A DNA stretch of 13,311 nt from an uncultured Mesorhizobium sp. (GTDB taxonomy: Bacteria; Pseudomonadota; Alphaproteobacteria; Rhizobiales; Rhizobiaceae). How positions within the stretch are numbered: the stretch's first letter is position 1; each line of letters starts with the position of its first letter. The notes below the pieces were generated by a model, which saw nothing but the letters and a program-made list of their open reading frames with translations, was not told where the DNA came from and made no database searches. Below, piece after piece: positions 1-7,130 of the stretch. The translations under genes and the position numbers were made by a program. The stretch lies in assembly GCA_950071955.1 (NCBI GenBank), contig CATMOC010000040.1, positions 1-13,311 of the forward strand, written 5' to 3'.

Positions 1-1536
1 CGCATGGGCCGCCGGCTCCCCGAAGTCGCCATGGCCGGCCATCAATTCGCCGATCGCGCGTACGGAAAGCTCGCCCCGGGCGGACGGCCGCGAAAGGCGC
101 CCCTTCGACATGACGATGATGCGGTCCGAGAGCGCCAGAACCTCGTCCAGGTCTTCCGAGATCAGCAGGATCGCCGCGCCGCGACCCCGCGCCTCGAGCA
201 GCTTCGAGTGGACGTAAGCGACCGCGCCGATGTCGAGCCCGCGCGTCGGCTGGCTGGCGAGGATGATTTTGGGATCGCCGTCGAACGCCCGCCCGAGGAT
301 GAGCTTCTGCATGTTGCCGCCCGAAAGCAGCCTCACGCGCGCATCGGGGGAGGGGCACTTGACGTCGTAATCCGCGATGATCGCCTGCGCGAATTCCTGG
401 GCGGCCCTCCAGTCGATGAAGCCCATGCGGCTGAAGCGGCGGGACCGGTAGCGTTCGGAGATGACGTTTTCGGTGACGCTCATGTCGCCGATCATGCCGG
501 TCGCATGGCGGTCTTCCGGGATGCGGCCTATTCCTTGCGCCAGCGCGGCGCCGGGAGACCAGCGCCTTGCCGGCTCGCCTCCGAAGAGGATCGAGCCGCG
601 CTCCGGCTGCGCGGTTCCGGCGAGCAGCGCTGCCAGCGCCGCCTGGCCGTTGCCCGATACGCCGGCGATACCGGTGATCTCGCCCTCCCGCAAGGCGAGC
701 GATATGCCGTCGAGTGGCGCACCACCCGAGCGGCCGCGTGTTGCGACGCCTGCGAGTTCAATGACCGCGGCGCCCGGCGAATGCGGCACGACGGCCGGCA
801 TGGTGACTTCCTCGCCGACCATCATCGCCGCCAGTTCGGCGCGATTGGTCTGCGACGTCCGTCGTTCGCCGGCAAGCGCGCCCGAGCGGAGCACCAGAAC
901 GCGGTCGCTGACCGCCATGACTTCCTGAAGCTTGTGCGAGATGAAGATGATCGAGAGCCCGGTAGCCACGAGTTTCTTCAGCGTGGCGAACAGCGCCTCG
1001 GTCTCCAGCGGCGTCAGGACCGCCGTCGGTTCGTCGAGGATGAGAATGCGGGCCTCGCGATAAAGCGCCTTCAAGATCTCGACGCGCTGGCGCTCGCCCA
1101 CAGACAGATCGGAGACGATCGCCTCCGGATCGACGTCGAGGCCGAACGCGCGCGACATCTCACGGACGCGCTGGACCGCGCCCCGCCGATCGAACCGTAG
1201 CGCCCAGAGGCTCTGGGTTCCGAGCGCGATGTTTTCCACGACCGTCATCTGGTCCGCCAGCGTGAAGTGCTGGTGGACCATTCCTATACCGGCGGCGAGT
1301 GCCGCGCGCGGGTCGCCCGGCGGAAGCTTTCTCCCGAAGACCTCGATATCCCCTTCGTCCGCCACGTAGTGGCCGAAGAGGATGTTCATCAGCGTCGTCT
1401 TTCCCGCGCCGTTCTCACCGAGCAGCGCGACGACCTCGCCGCGCGCCAAGTCGAACCCGATACAGTCATTGGCGGTGAGCGGCCCGAAGCGCTTGGTGAT
1501 ACCGGCGAGGCGCAGAACGGGTTCAGCTCTGTTCAC
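1..1536 (-). CDS. ABC transporter ATP-binding protein, double ATPase, BMP/nucleoside-type importer (3' end outside window)
   Basis: Cytoplasmic ATPase that would power import of the ligand captured by the BMP protein encoded upstream. The reading frame is open to the window edge, giving 512 residues, close to the usual 500-530 for this family, so only a short C-terminal tail is missing. Domain 1 is canonical: Walker A GENGAGKT (40-47), Q-loop Q89, signature LSVGERQ (144-150), Walker B ILILDEP (164-170), H-loop H201. Domain 2 has the usual degenerate form: GVSGNGQ in place of Walker A (292-298), signature LSGGNMQ (404-410), ILASQPTRGLD (425-435). This pairing is typical of the RbsA/YufO group. 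GTG is chosen as start because GGGG lies six bases before it; a TTG four codons upstream, just after an in-frame stop, is the alternative. It lies 18 bases after the small membrane gene, same strand. Permease genes are expected beyond the window edge. Confidence 0.95.
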   Translation of the reverse strand, partial: MNRAEPVLRLAGITKRFGPLTANDCIGFDLARGEVVALLGENGAGKTTLMNILFGHYVADEGDIEVFGRKLPPGDPRAALAAGIGMVHQHFTLADQMTVVENIALGTQSLWALRFDRRGAVQRVREMSRAFGLDVDPEAIVSDLSVGERQRVEILKALYREARILILDEPTAVLTPLETEALFATLKKLVATGLSIIFISHKLQEVMAVSDRVLVLRSGALAGERRTSQTNRAELAAMMVGEEVTMPAVVPHSPGAAVIELAGVATRGRSGGAPLDGISLALREGEITGIAGVSGNGQAALAALLAGTAQPERGSILFGGEPARRWSPGAALAQGIGRIPEDRHATGMIGDMSVTENVISERYRSRRFSRMGFIDWRAAQEFAQAIIADYDVKCPSPDARVRLLSGGNMQKLILGRAFDGDPKIILASQPTRGLDIGAVAYVHSKLLEARGRGAAILLISEDLDEVLALSDRIIVMSKGRLSRPSARGELSVRAIGELMAGHGDFGEPAAHA

Positions 1537-1554
1537 GACGAGCCCCAATCAATG

Positions 1555-1701
1555 TCAATCCGGCCCCGCCGAGGGACCCTGCCAATTGTCCGGCTGCTGG
1601 ATTGGTTTGGTTCGGAAACGCTTCGGACGCAGGAAATACAGTACCGCCGCCAGAAAAACGAGCAGCAAAGCAGCGACACGAAGCCAACCCTGCCAGTCCA
1701 T
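1555..1701 (-). CDS. 48-residue single-span membrane protein inside the BMP ABC-importer operon
   Basis: Small gene between the substrate-binding protein and the ATPase. The product starts MDWQGWLRVAALLLVFLAAV: a short Trp-rich N-terminus, one hydrophobic span (about residues 8-24), a basic patch (RPKRFR, 25-30, favouring a cytoplasmic C-terminal side) and a hydrophilic Pro/Gln-rich tail. The start is well supported: AGGAGG sits seven bases before the ATG, among the best Shine-Dalgarno sequences in the window. The stop is 18 bases before the ATPase start, so cotranslation is likely. A longer reading of the same frame runs back through the substrate-binding protein gene in the wrong frame and is spurious. 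I do not recognise a named family. A role as an accessory subunit or stabiliser of the importer is inference from position only. Confidence 0.75.
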   Translation of the reverse strand: MDWQGWLRVAALLLVFLAAVLYFLRPKRFRTKPIQQPDNWQGPSAGPD

Positions 1702-1787
1702 CCACCAACCTCCTCGGGTTTCAACGGCAAGTCCGGGCATGGTGGTGCTCGACGGCCGACGGTGAGGGGGGTGCTTCCACCGACCGC

Positions 1788-2825
1788 TCAGTTGGATTTC
1801 GGTTCGCTGTCGTCGATCTCGACCGTGTAGTCGCCGGCCTTGATCGCGGCTTCGCGCTCTTCGACGAGCTTCATCGCATCCGAAGGCACCTTGCCCTCGA
1901 AGGTGCCCAGCGGCGCGAGCGAGGAGCCGCCTTCCTTCATGAAGGAGTAGACGCCATAGTCTTCCGCCTTGAACGTGCCGGCCTTGACCTTCTCGATAGC
2001 GGCGTCGAGCGTCGGCTCGAAGTGCCACAGGGCCGATGCCACGACGGTCTCGGGATAGTCGGCCTGGGTGTCGATCACGTTGCCGATGGCCAGGATGTCG
2101 CGCTCCTTGGCGGCGTCCGACACGCCGAAGCGCTCGGCGTAGAGGACGTCGGCCCCGGCGTCGATCTGCGCGAACGCGGTCTCCTTGGCCTTCGGCGGAT
2201 CGAACCAGGAGCCGATGAAGGCGACCTGGAACTTCGCGTCGGGTGCCATCTCGCGCACGCCGGCCATGAAGGCGTTCATCAGCCGGTTGACCTCGGGGAT
2301 CGGGAATCCGCCGACCATGCCGATGTTCTTGGATTCGCTCATCGCCCCGGCGATGATGCCGGTCAGGTAGGAGGCGTCCTGGATGTAGTTGTCGAACACG
2401 GAGAAATTCGGCGTGTCGTCCTGCGGCTTGAAGCTCGATCCCATCAGGTAGGCGGTCTCGGGATAGTCGCGCGCCACCTGCCGGGCGGCGTCCTCGACGC
2501 CGAAGACCTCGCCGATGATCAGGTCGTTGCCCGCCTCCGAGTACTCGCGCATGACGCGCTCGTAGTCGCTGTTGGAGACGTTCTCGGAGAAGACGTATTC
2601 GATGTCGCCGCGTTCGGCCGCTGCGTTGGCCGCCTTGTGGATGCGGCTGACCCACTGCTGCTCGACCGGCACGGTGTAGATCGCGGCGACCTTCAGCTTG
2701 TCCTGGGCTTGCGCCGGGCCGTACAGGCCGGTCGTGGCGAGAAGCGCCGCGCCCAGCACCGAGGACTGGATCAGACGACGGCGGGAAATGGCGGCAAGGC
2801 TCGTTTCGAAAGGTATCTCAGACAT
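1788..2825 (-). CDS. BMP-family ABC transporter substrate-binding protein, Tat-type signal
   Basis: Periplasmic ligand-binding component of the importer. The 345-residue protein matches the Bmp/Med/PnrA-like class, whose characterised members bind nucleosides; the true ligand here is not readable from sequence. Residues 14-20 are SRRRLIQ, a twin-arginine motif, followed by a hydrophobic stretch and a cleavage site near AQA|QD (40/41), so Tat export of a folded protein is likely. The mature chain has family-typical segments: KVAAIYTVP at its N-terminus, then DLIIGEVFG, ETAYLMGSS, YLTGIIAGAMS and NIGMVGGFPIPEV. The start is fixed by AGGAG eight bases before the ATG. It is the first gene of the operon, with a candidate sigma70 promoter just upstream; the small membrane gene follows after 86 bases. 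Confidence 0.95.
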   Translation of the reverse strand: MSEIPFETSLAAISRRRLIQSSVLGAALLATTGLYGPAQAQDKLKVAAIYTVPVEQQWVSRIHKAANAAAERGDIEYVFSENVSNSDYERVMREYSEAGNDLIIGEVFGVEDAARQVARDYPETAYLMGSSFKPQDDTPNFSVFDNYIQDASYLTGIIAGAMSESKNIGMVGGFPIPEVNRLMNAFMAGVREMAPDAKFQVAFIGSWFDPPKAKETAFAQIDAGADVLYAERFGVSDAAKERDILAIGNVIDTQADYPETVVASALWHFEPTLDAAIEKVKAGTFKAEDYGVYSFMKEGGSSLAPLGTFEGKVPSDAMKLVEEREAAIKAGDYTVEIDDSEPKSN

Positions 2826-2848
2826 CGTTCGCGCTCCTGTTTGACCAG

Positions 2849-2883
2849 ACGGTAAAGAGAGTTTCGGACACTGACAAGAGAGT
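2849..2883 (-). promoter_or_regulatory. Candidate sigma70 promoter and paired repeat upstream of the BMP operon
   Basis: On the minus strand TTGTCA (2877-2872; five of six consensus bases) is followed after exactly 17 bases by TACCGT (2854-2849; three of six). The motif ACTCTCTT occurs twice in the same orientation (2883-2876 and 2862-2855) with a 21-base period, two helical turns, which suits two half-sites of a regulator on one DNA face. The promoter call is moderate because the -10 match is weak. No regulator gene is seen next to the operon inside the window. Confidence 0.4.
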
Positions 2884-2898
2884 CTGCCGCTACGGAAC

Positions 2899-3342
2899 TC
2901 AGAACCGCGACAACACCACGCCGGCGCCGACGAGGAGGACCGCGACGACCCGCTGCCAGGCGATCTCGCGCACCGGGATTCCGAACAGGCCGAATTGGTC
3001 GACCATGAGGGAGGCGAGGAGTTGTCCCAGGATAAGGGCCGCGATCATCGTCAGGACGCCGAGCCGGGGAACGCTCCAGAGCGCCGACCAGACATAGAAG
3101 GCTCCAAGCGCGCCTCCGGTGATCATCCAGGGCTGGACGGAGCGGAACATCGCTGCATTGGGCAGCGATCCGCGTGCGAACATAACCAGCGCCAGGACGA
3201 CCAGTCCGCCGCCGAACGATATCATCGTTGCGAGGACGGTGTCGTTCAGCGCCCGTCCGAGGGCGGAGTTGATGGGCGACTGGACGGCGAGCGCCACGCC
3301 GCCGGCGAAAGCCACCGCCAGGGCCAACCAGAATGGGCCCAT
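2899..3342 (-). CDS. DMT-superfamily transporter, DUF606/YdcZ-like
   Basis: Inner-membrane protein of 147 residues with about five hydrophobic spans (4-20, 36-55, 72-90, 94-114, 129-146). The N-terminal segment with QSPINSALGR (21-30), a glycine-rich second span (SFGGGL, 42-47) and the ILGQLLASLMVDQFGLFG stretch (104-121) are typical of the DUF606 half-size members of the drug/metabolite transporter superfamily, which usually act as dimers or tandem pairs. The substrate is unknown. The ATG is preceded by GGAAG at nine bases, an acceptable but not strong ribosome site, and an in-frame stop lies ten codons upstream. It is codirectional with the BMP operon, but 73 bases and a separate candidate promoter lie between them, so they are probably separate units. 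No partner DUF606 gene is adjacent. Confidence 0.9.
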   Translation of the reverse strand: MGPFWLALAVAFAGGVALAVQSPINSALGRALNDTVLATMISFGGGLVVLALVMFARGSLPNAAMFRSVQPWMITGGALGAFYVWSALWSVPRLGVLTMIAALILGQLLASLMVDQFGLFGIPVREIAWQRVVAVLLVGAGVVLSRF

Positions 3343-3456
3343 CCTACCCGACTTCCGCGACTGTTGCGTTCATAACTCTCGCCCGCTCGATCAACTACAC
3401 CATCGCCGAATACACGTCCGACCGATGGGCGCACAATCCCGCTGCGCTGCATTAGG

Positions 3457-4511
3457 TCAGACACCGTGCGAGCTGTCGATTTCCTCGTCGAGGACACCCT
3501 CCACGTAGAGGGCGCGCACCAGCGCGTAGGCGGCGACCGTCAGCGGGCCGGCGAGAAGGACGCCCACGACACCGACAGTGCTCCCATGGCCACCACGGAC
3601 AACATGAACAGCGCCGGCGGAACGGAAACGACCCCGCGCTGGACGAGCGGCGTGATCAGGTTCGATTCGACCTGCTGGACGGCGACGTAGAGCAGCACGG
3701 ACCAGAACAGCGTATCGACACCTTGCGCGGAGGCGACGAGAAGCCCCGGAATCGCGCCGACGACGGGACCTGCCAGCGGCACGAATTCCGTCAGGAACGC
3801 GATAAGGGCGAGCGCCAGAGGCGCGGGCAGGCCGAGCCACCATGCGCCGAGGCCCACCAGCCCGCCCACGATCGACATCGACAGGAGCTGGGCAATAAGC
3901 CAGAGCTTCAATCCGTGCCCCGTCCGCTTGAGCGCGATGCGCGCGCGGCGATGCTGGGCCGGAGGTACCAGAAGCACAACATCCTCGCTGTAGAGCGAAG
4001 GCTTGTTGGCAACGAAAACCCCCGCGACCACGATCAGGACCAACCCGGTGAGTACTAACGCGACGGTGCCCGCCATGGAAAGGACGTCGCGCCATATGCG
4101 GCCGAAGATCGTGCTCTGGATGTCGTTCAGTTCGCCGAGCGAATCGGGCAGGGAAATGCCGTAGCGGTCTTCGAGCATCCGGATCGCTTCCGGCACCCTT
4201 TGCGGGAGTTCGGATGACTGCGTCCGGATCTGCGGCCAGGCGAACCATCCCAACCCTCCGAGCAGGAGGAGGATGACCACCACGGCGATCGAGACCGCCA
4301 TGCGGTGGCTGACCGGCACTAGGCGGCGAACGAGTTCGCCCGCTGCCACCAGGAGCGCCGCCACGACGATCGCCGCGAAACCGATAACCACGGTATGTCG
4401 GAGCTACCAGAAGAGAAATGCGAACGAAGCGACGAGAACGGCGATGACGCATTTGCGCGCGAAATCGCCCATCTGTTCCTCATGGCCGACGCCGCCGGAT
4501 TCATCCCGCAT
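3457..4511 (-). pseudogene. AI-2E/PerM-family permease gene with internal amber codon and a frameshift
   Basis: The reading starts MRDESGGVGHEEQMG at an ATG with AAGGA six bases upstream. Codon 36 is TAG (4406-4404), between FAFLFW and LRHTVVIGF, where a tyrosine codon would fit. After it the frame continues for about 270 residues of clear PerM/AI-2E exporter-family sequence: LVRRLVPVSHRM, a periplasmic loop with PEAIRMLEDRYG, then FLTEFVPLAGPVVGAIPGLL and VQQVESNLITPLVQ. After VVAMGAL (near 3575) the frame is lost. The next frame supplies the expected C-terminus: GVVGVLLAGPLTVAAYALV, then LYVEGVLDEEID and a stop at 3459-3457. Restoring one T within CTGTCGG (minus strand, about 3578-3572) gives FGVVGVLL and an intact end; the repaired length of about 351 residues is normal for the family. 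Two separate lesions favour real decay over one sequencing error, but raw reads would decide. A shorter frame from GTG at 4391 exists but lacks the first span. Confidence 0.85.
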
Positions 4512-4537
4512 TTGAATTCCTTACTGCGGTACACATG

Positions 4538-4573
4538 AAAAGGAGGCCTCCGGCGCGATGCCTGGAGACCTCC
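4538..4573 (-). terminator. Intrinsic terminator of the EF-hand/PRC-barrel gene
   Basis: Minus-strand hairpin: GGAGGTCTCC (4573-4564), a 12-base loop, then GGAGGCCTCC (4551-4542). This is a ten-pair stem with a single G-U pair, followed directly by TTTT (4541-4538). It lies 50 bases after the stop of the gene at 4623 and only 26 bases before the permease ATG. That pseudogene therefore either relied on read-through or had a promoter overlapping this element. Confidence 0.85.
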
Positions 4574-4589
4574 CCATGCCAACTATTGA

Positions 4590-4611
4590 AGGGCGGATCC
4601 GCAAACGCCCT
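4590..4611 (-). repeat. Second hairpin between the EF-hand/PRC gene and its terminator
   Basis: AGGGCG (4611-4606 on the minus strand) pairs with CGCCCT (4595-4590) around a ten-base loop that itself contains the palindrome GGATCC. It has no T-run, so it is not a terminator by itself. It lies directly after the stop codon and could protect the mRNA 3' end or assist the terminator just downstream. Confidence 0.4.
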
Positions 4612-4622
4612 CCGGCCGGCAA

Positions 4623-5879
4623 TCACTGCACGCCGAAGCGGTCGTAATCGAGGGGTTCGTTGTCGACCACGTCCGCCCGGTCGTAAGGCATGTCGTAGTA
4701 CGGACGACCCGCAGACCAGCCCCGACCGTAGTAAGGGTAGGCATAGGGACCGCTGACGCCGTAACCGGCATCGGGACTAACGACCACCGCCTGGAGCTGA
4801 CCATCACGGATGATCAGGTCGTTGACGTAGCCGTAATTCGAGTAGCCGTCGGCTTCGCCGTCACGCACGCGGGCATAGTCGCCCATGAGGTCGGTTGCCC
4901 GGAAGAGGCCGGGCGAGGTTTCGAGGTCGTCATCGACCACTTCCACACCCTGCGCATCGGTGGGAGTCAGGTACCCGGTCTTCCAGGTGCTGTAGTCCTC
5001 GACGTTTTCTTCCGTGACCGGAATGATGATCTGGCCTTCTACGCTGTAGTTGACCTGATCCCACGGGACGTTGATGTGGGTGTCGAACATGTCCCAGAAG
5101 CCGCCGACCTCGGCCACCAGCGAGACAACACGGCCGTCATTCGTGAATACGACGTTCTCTACGCTGCCGATTTCCTCGCCGGTCGGCCCGTAGACCTCCA
5201 TCTCGTCCATCATCTCGTCGACGCTCACGCCACCGAGATAGAGATCCTCGGCGCGCCAGTCCGCCATGGAGATCACCTCCTGCGGCGTGATGGTCTGACC
5301 GACGGCGGAGGTCTCTTCGTCACCGATTCCGGCCTGCGCCATGTCGCCCATCATGTAGGTGTCGGAATAGGCGCCATATTCGTCCTGATTGACCATCGCG
5401 TTCCTGTCGGTGTCGTAGACCCCGTAGAGCGCGGTGTGGAAGGTCTGCCAGTCGACCCCTTCGTCCCCGACATTCCAGTCGTCGAGCGCGGCGGACTGCT
5501 GGAGACCAGCCGTGAATTCGTCCTCGTCGAGGAAGGCATCGCCGTTCCGATCGAGGTCGGCATATGCCACCTCATCGTCGTCGCCGAACCAGCCGAGCCA
5601 GCCTTCGCCGAACTCGTTCTCCGAAAGCATGTCGTCACGATCACGATCCCAGGATACGTAAAGACCCCGATAGAGCTCGTCCTCGGTCAGCCGCTGATCC
5701 TTGTTGGCGTCCCAGGACTGGAAGGCGCCCTGACTCACCTGTTCGAACTCGCGGTCCGACAGCTCGAGGTTGCCGTCCTGGTCGATATCGCTGAATGTCC
5801 ATTCCGCGGCGGCGAATGCGGATCCCGCGCCTAGCGTCATCAGCAGTGCAAGTGCCGTAGAAGTATTGGCGATTCTCAT
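4623..5879 (-). CDS. Exported calcium-binding EF-hand protein with two PRC-barrel-like domains
   Basis: A 418-residue exported protein. A signal peptide (1-24, ending SAFA|AAEW) is followed by five EF-hand loops with the 1-3-5-12 ligand pattern: DIDQDG (from 31), DANKDQ (57), DRDRDD (78), DLDRNG (108) and DTDRNA (156), each ending in D or E at loop position 12, so calcium binding is likely. Residues about 222-298 form one PRC-barrel-like domain (VYGPTGEEIGSVENVVFTND) and about 323-372 a second one (DYARV, then YVNDLIIRDGQLQAVVVS). The C-terminus is Tyr/Gly/Pro-rich (374-400). PRC-barrel proteins with EF-hands in rhizobia are generally exported, with unknown exact function. GGGAG six bases before the ATG fixes the start. 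It is transcribed from the minus-strand arm of the shared stress promoter at 5915-5941 and ends at an intrinsic terminator. Confidence 0.9.
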   Translation of the reverse strand: MRIANTSTALALLMTLGAGSAFAAAEWTFSDIDQDGNLELSDREFEQVSQGAFQSWDANKDQRLTEDELYRGLYVSWDRDRDDMLSENEFGEGWLGWFGDDDEVAYADLDRNGDAFLDEDEFTAGLQQSAALDDWNVGDEGVDWQTFHTALYGVYDTDRNAMVNQDEYGAYSDTYMMGDMAQAGIGDEETSAVGQTITPQEVISMADWRAEDLYLGGVSVDEMMDEMEVYGPTGEEIGSVENVVFTNDGRVVSLVAEVGGFWDMFDTHINVPWDQVNYSVEGQIIIPVTEENVEDYSTWKTGYLTPTDAQGVEVVDDDLETSPGLFRATDLMGDYARVRDGEADGYSNYGYVNDLIIRDGQLQAVVVSPDAGYGVSGPYAYPYYGRGWSAGRPYYDMPYDRADVVDNEPLDYDRFGVQ

Positions 5880-5914
5880 GTCGCTCTCCCTTCGTTTCTG
5901 ATTGTTACATTAGC

Positions 5915-5939
5915 GGAACCCCTGTCCCGGTCGCATGTT
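5915..5939 (+). promoter_or_regulatory. EcfG-type general stress promoter for the PAP2 gene
   Basis: GGAAC (5915-5919), 16 bases, TGTT (5936-5939). This fits the GGAAC-N16/17-cGTT consensus of alphaproteobacterial EcfG sigma factors, with one deviation (T for C before GTT). Transcription would start near 5946, giving a leader of about 30 bases before the ATG at 5975. It shares its bases with the minus-strand promoter listed next. Confidence 0.7.
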
Positions 5940-5941
5940 CC
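5917..5941 (-). promoter_or_regulatory. EcfG-type general stress promoter for the EF-hand/PRC-barrel gene
   Basis: On the minus strand GGAAC (5941-5937), 16 bases, GGTT (5920-5917). Predicted start near 5908 and about 30 bases of leader before the ATG at 5879. The -35 of each divergent promoter lies on the -10 of the other, so the two polymerases would compete for the same 27 bases. Confidence 0.7.
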
Positions 5942-5974
5942 GAGAAAAAGCCGAATCGGAAGGAGAAAATCAGG

Positions 5975-6712
5975 ATGGTGCGCATACGCGTCGCAAGACA
6001 CCTCAAGAGCGTCGAATGGGAGATCATCCTTGCCTTGCTGGTGCCGGCCGCGGCTGCATGGGGCATGATCGAACTCGCCGGCGAGGTGCTCGAAGGCAGC
6101 ACCGCGGCCATGGATGAGAGGATACTGCTGGCGTTCAGAAGCGCATCGGATCTCGGCGACCCGCTCGGCCCGGACTGGCTGGAAGAGATGATGCGGGACT
6201 TTACCGCCCTTGGCGGGGTCGGCGTCCTGACGCTCATCACCTTCGCGGCGGCCGGCTATCTCTTAACGATCGGCAAGAAACATGCCGCGCTCGCGGTCCT
6301 CCTGGCCGTCGGCGGCGGCATCCTCATCAGCACGCTGGTCAAGGAATTCGTCGACAGGCCGCGTCCCGATCTGGTGTCGCATGGTTCGTATGTAACGACC
6401 GCGAGCTTCCCGAGCGGTCATTCCATGATGGCCGCGACCGTTTATCTCACCTTGGCTGCGATGCTGGTGCGGGTGCAGCCTCTTTGGCGTACGCGTCTGC
6501 TCATCCTCTGCTCGGCGGTGTTCGTCGTCCTTCTGGTCGGCTTCAGTCGCGTCTATCTCGGCGTGCACTGGCCCACCGACGTACTCGCGGGCTGGAGCGT
6601 CGGGGCCGGCTGGGCGATCGGTTGCTGGTTGGTTACGCTGTGGTTGCAGCGCCGCGGAGCGGTCGAACCGGAGGCGAACATGCCGCAAAACTCGGTGCCA
6701 CCGGTCCGATGA
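5975..6712 (+). CDS. PAP2-family membrane phosphatase (lipid phosphatase-like)
   Basis: Integral membrane phosphatase of the PAP2/PgpB superfamily, 245 residues with about six hydrophobic spans. All three catalytic signatures are present: K123 with R130-P131 (KEFVDRPRPD), PSGH at 146-149, and SRVYLGVHWPTD at 191-202, giving R192, H198 and D202. The enzyme is therefore expected to be active on a lipid phosphate or pyrophosphate, such as phosphatidate, phosphatidylglycerophosphate or undecaprenyl pyrophosphate; which one cannot be told from sequence. The start has AAGGAG nine bases upstream. It is divergent from the EF-hand/PRC gene, with both under overlapping EcfG-type promoters, and convergent with the lipoprotein gene, whose stop lies 33 bases away. 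The C-terminal tail (228-245) is hydrophilic. Confidence 0.93.
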   Translation: MVRIRVARHLKSVEWEIILALLVPAAAAWGMIELAGEVLEGSTAAMDERILLAFRSASDLGDPLGPDWLEEMMRDFTALGGVGVLTLITFAAAGYLLTIGKKHAALAVLLAVGGGILISTLVKEFVDRPRPDLVSHGSYVTTASFPSGHSMMAATVYLTLAAMLVRVQPLWRTRLLILCSAVFVVLLVGFSRVYLGVHWPTDVLAGWSVGAGWAIGCWLVTLWLQRRGAVEPEANMPQNSVPPVR

Positions 6713-6745
6713 TACGGCATCCCGCCCAATGATACCGCGAAGAAC

Positions 6746-7096
6746 TTACTCGTCTGCGGGCAGCGGTTCGATCGCCGGCTCGGCCGGCACGCGACGCGGC
6801 GGAGGCGTCGCACCGACCGCTTCGCCTTCCGGCACGCCTTCGATCGCCACACCCTCGTTCTTGTCGACCGGGGAATAGCCGGGAATCTCGCCGCCGGTGG
6901 TGGCCTGCGGCGTGAGATCGCGCTGGGTCGTCGTCTGTTCAGCCGGCTGGACGCTGTCGATCAGGTGATCCTCGGATCTCTCGGGCAGAAAGGTGTCGCC
7001 AACGGCCTCGGTGTCGTCCTCCCCGCATGCGGTCAGCGGGAGGGCCAGCGCAAGCGCTAGGGCGGAGACTTTGAGTGTGCTGCAAAGCGTCGTCAT
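6746..7096 (-). CDS. Small proline-rich lipoprotein of unknown function
   Basis: 116 residues. The N-terminal signal ends in the lipobox LTAC (21-24) followed by GE, so C24 should be lipidated and the protein anchored to the envelope; the residue after Cys is Gly, which does not suggest inner-membrane retention. The mature part is acidic in its first half (GEDDTEAVGD) and Pro-rich at the end (ATPPPRRVPAEPAIEPLPAD), probably extended or disordered. I recognise no family. It starts 34 bases after the stop of the periplasmic protein gene on the same strand, with AGGA six bases before the ATG. The two are likely cotranscribed from the EcfG-type promoter at 7608-7632. Confidence 0.8.
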   Translation of the reverse strand: MTTLCSTLKVSALALALALPLTACGEDDTEAVGDTFLPERSEDHLIDSVQPAEQTTTQRDLTPQATTGGEIPGYSPVDKNEGVAIEGVPEGEAVGATPPPRRVPAEPAIEPLPADE

Positions 7097-7130
7097 CGTT
7101 CTTCCTGTCGAATTGAATGTTCGCCGCCGC

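Noticed and set aside
4..1200. 398-codon open frame on the plus strand
   Set aside because: It is antisense to the ABC ATPase, whose motifs are all in place on the minus strand; the protein is a D/R/H-rich composition typical of the shadow frame of GC-rich genes.
1602..2855. 417-codon open frame on the plus strand
   Set aside because: Antisense to the substrate-binding protein gene and the small membrane gene, with no domain and shadow-type composition.
3723..4058. 111-codon plus-strand frame opposite the permease
   Set aside because: Antisense to clear PerM-family sequence; charged, low-complexity shadow.
3457..4452. 331-codon minus-strand frame over the permease
   Set aside because: Only its last ~40 codons are real permease sequence, reached after the frameshift; the rest is out of frame and R/G/P-rich.
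5076..5834. 252-codon plus-strand frame
   Set aside because: Antisense to the EF-hand/PRC gene; no recognisable domain.
6709..6738. ATGATAC repeated 20 bases apart between convergent genes
   Set aside because: Only seven exact bases, with the first copy over a stop codon; no hairpin or T-run, so chance is the simplest reading.
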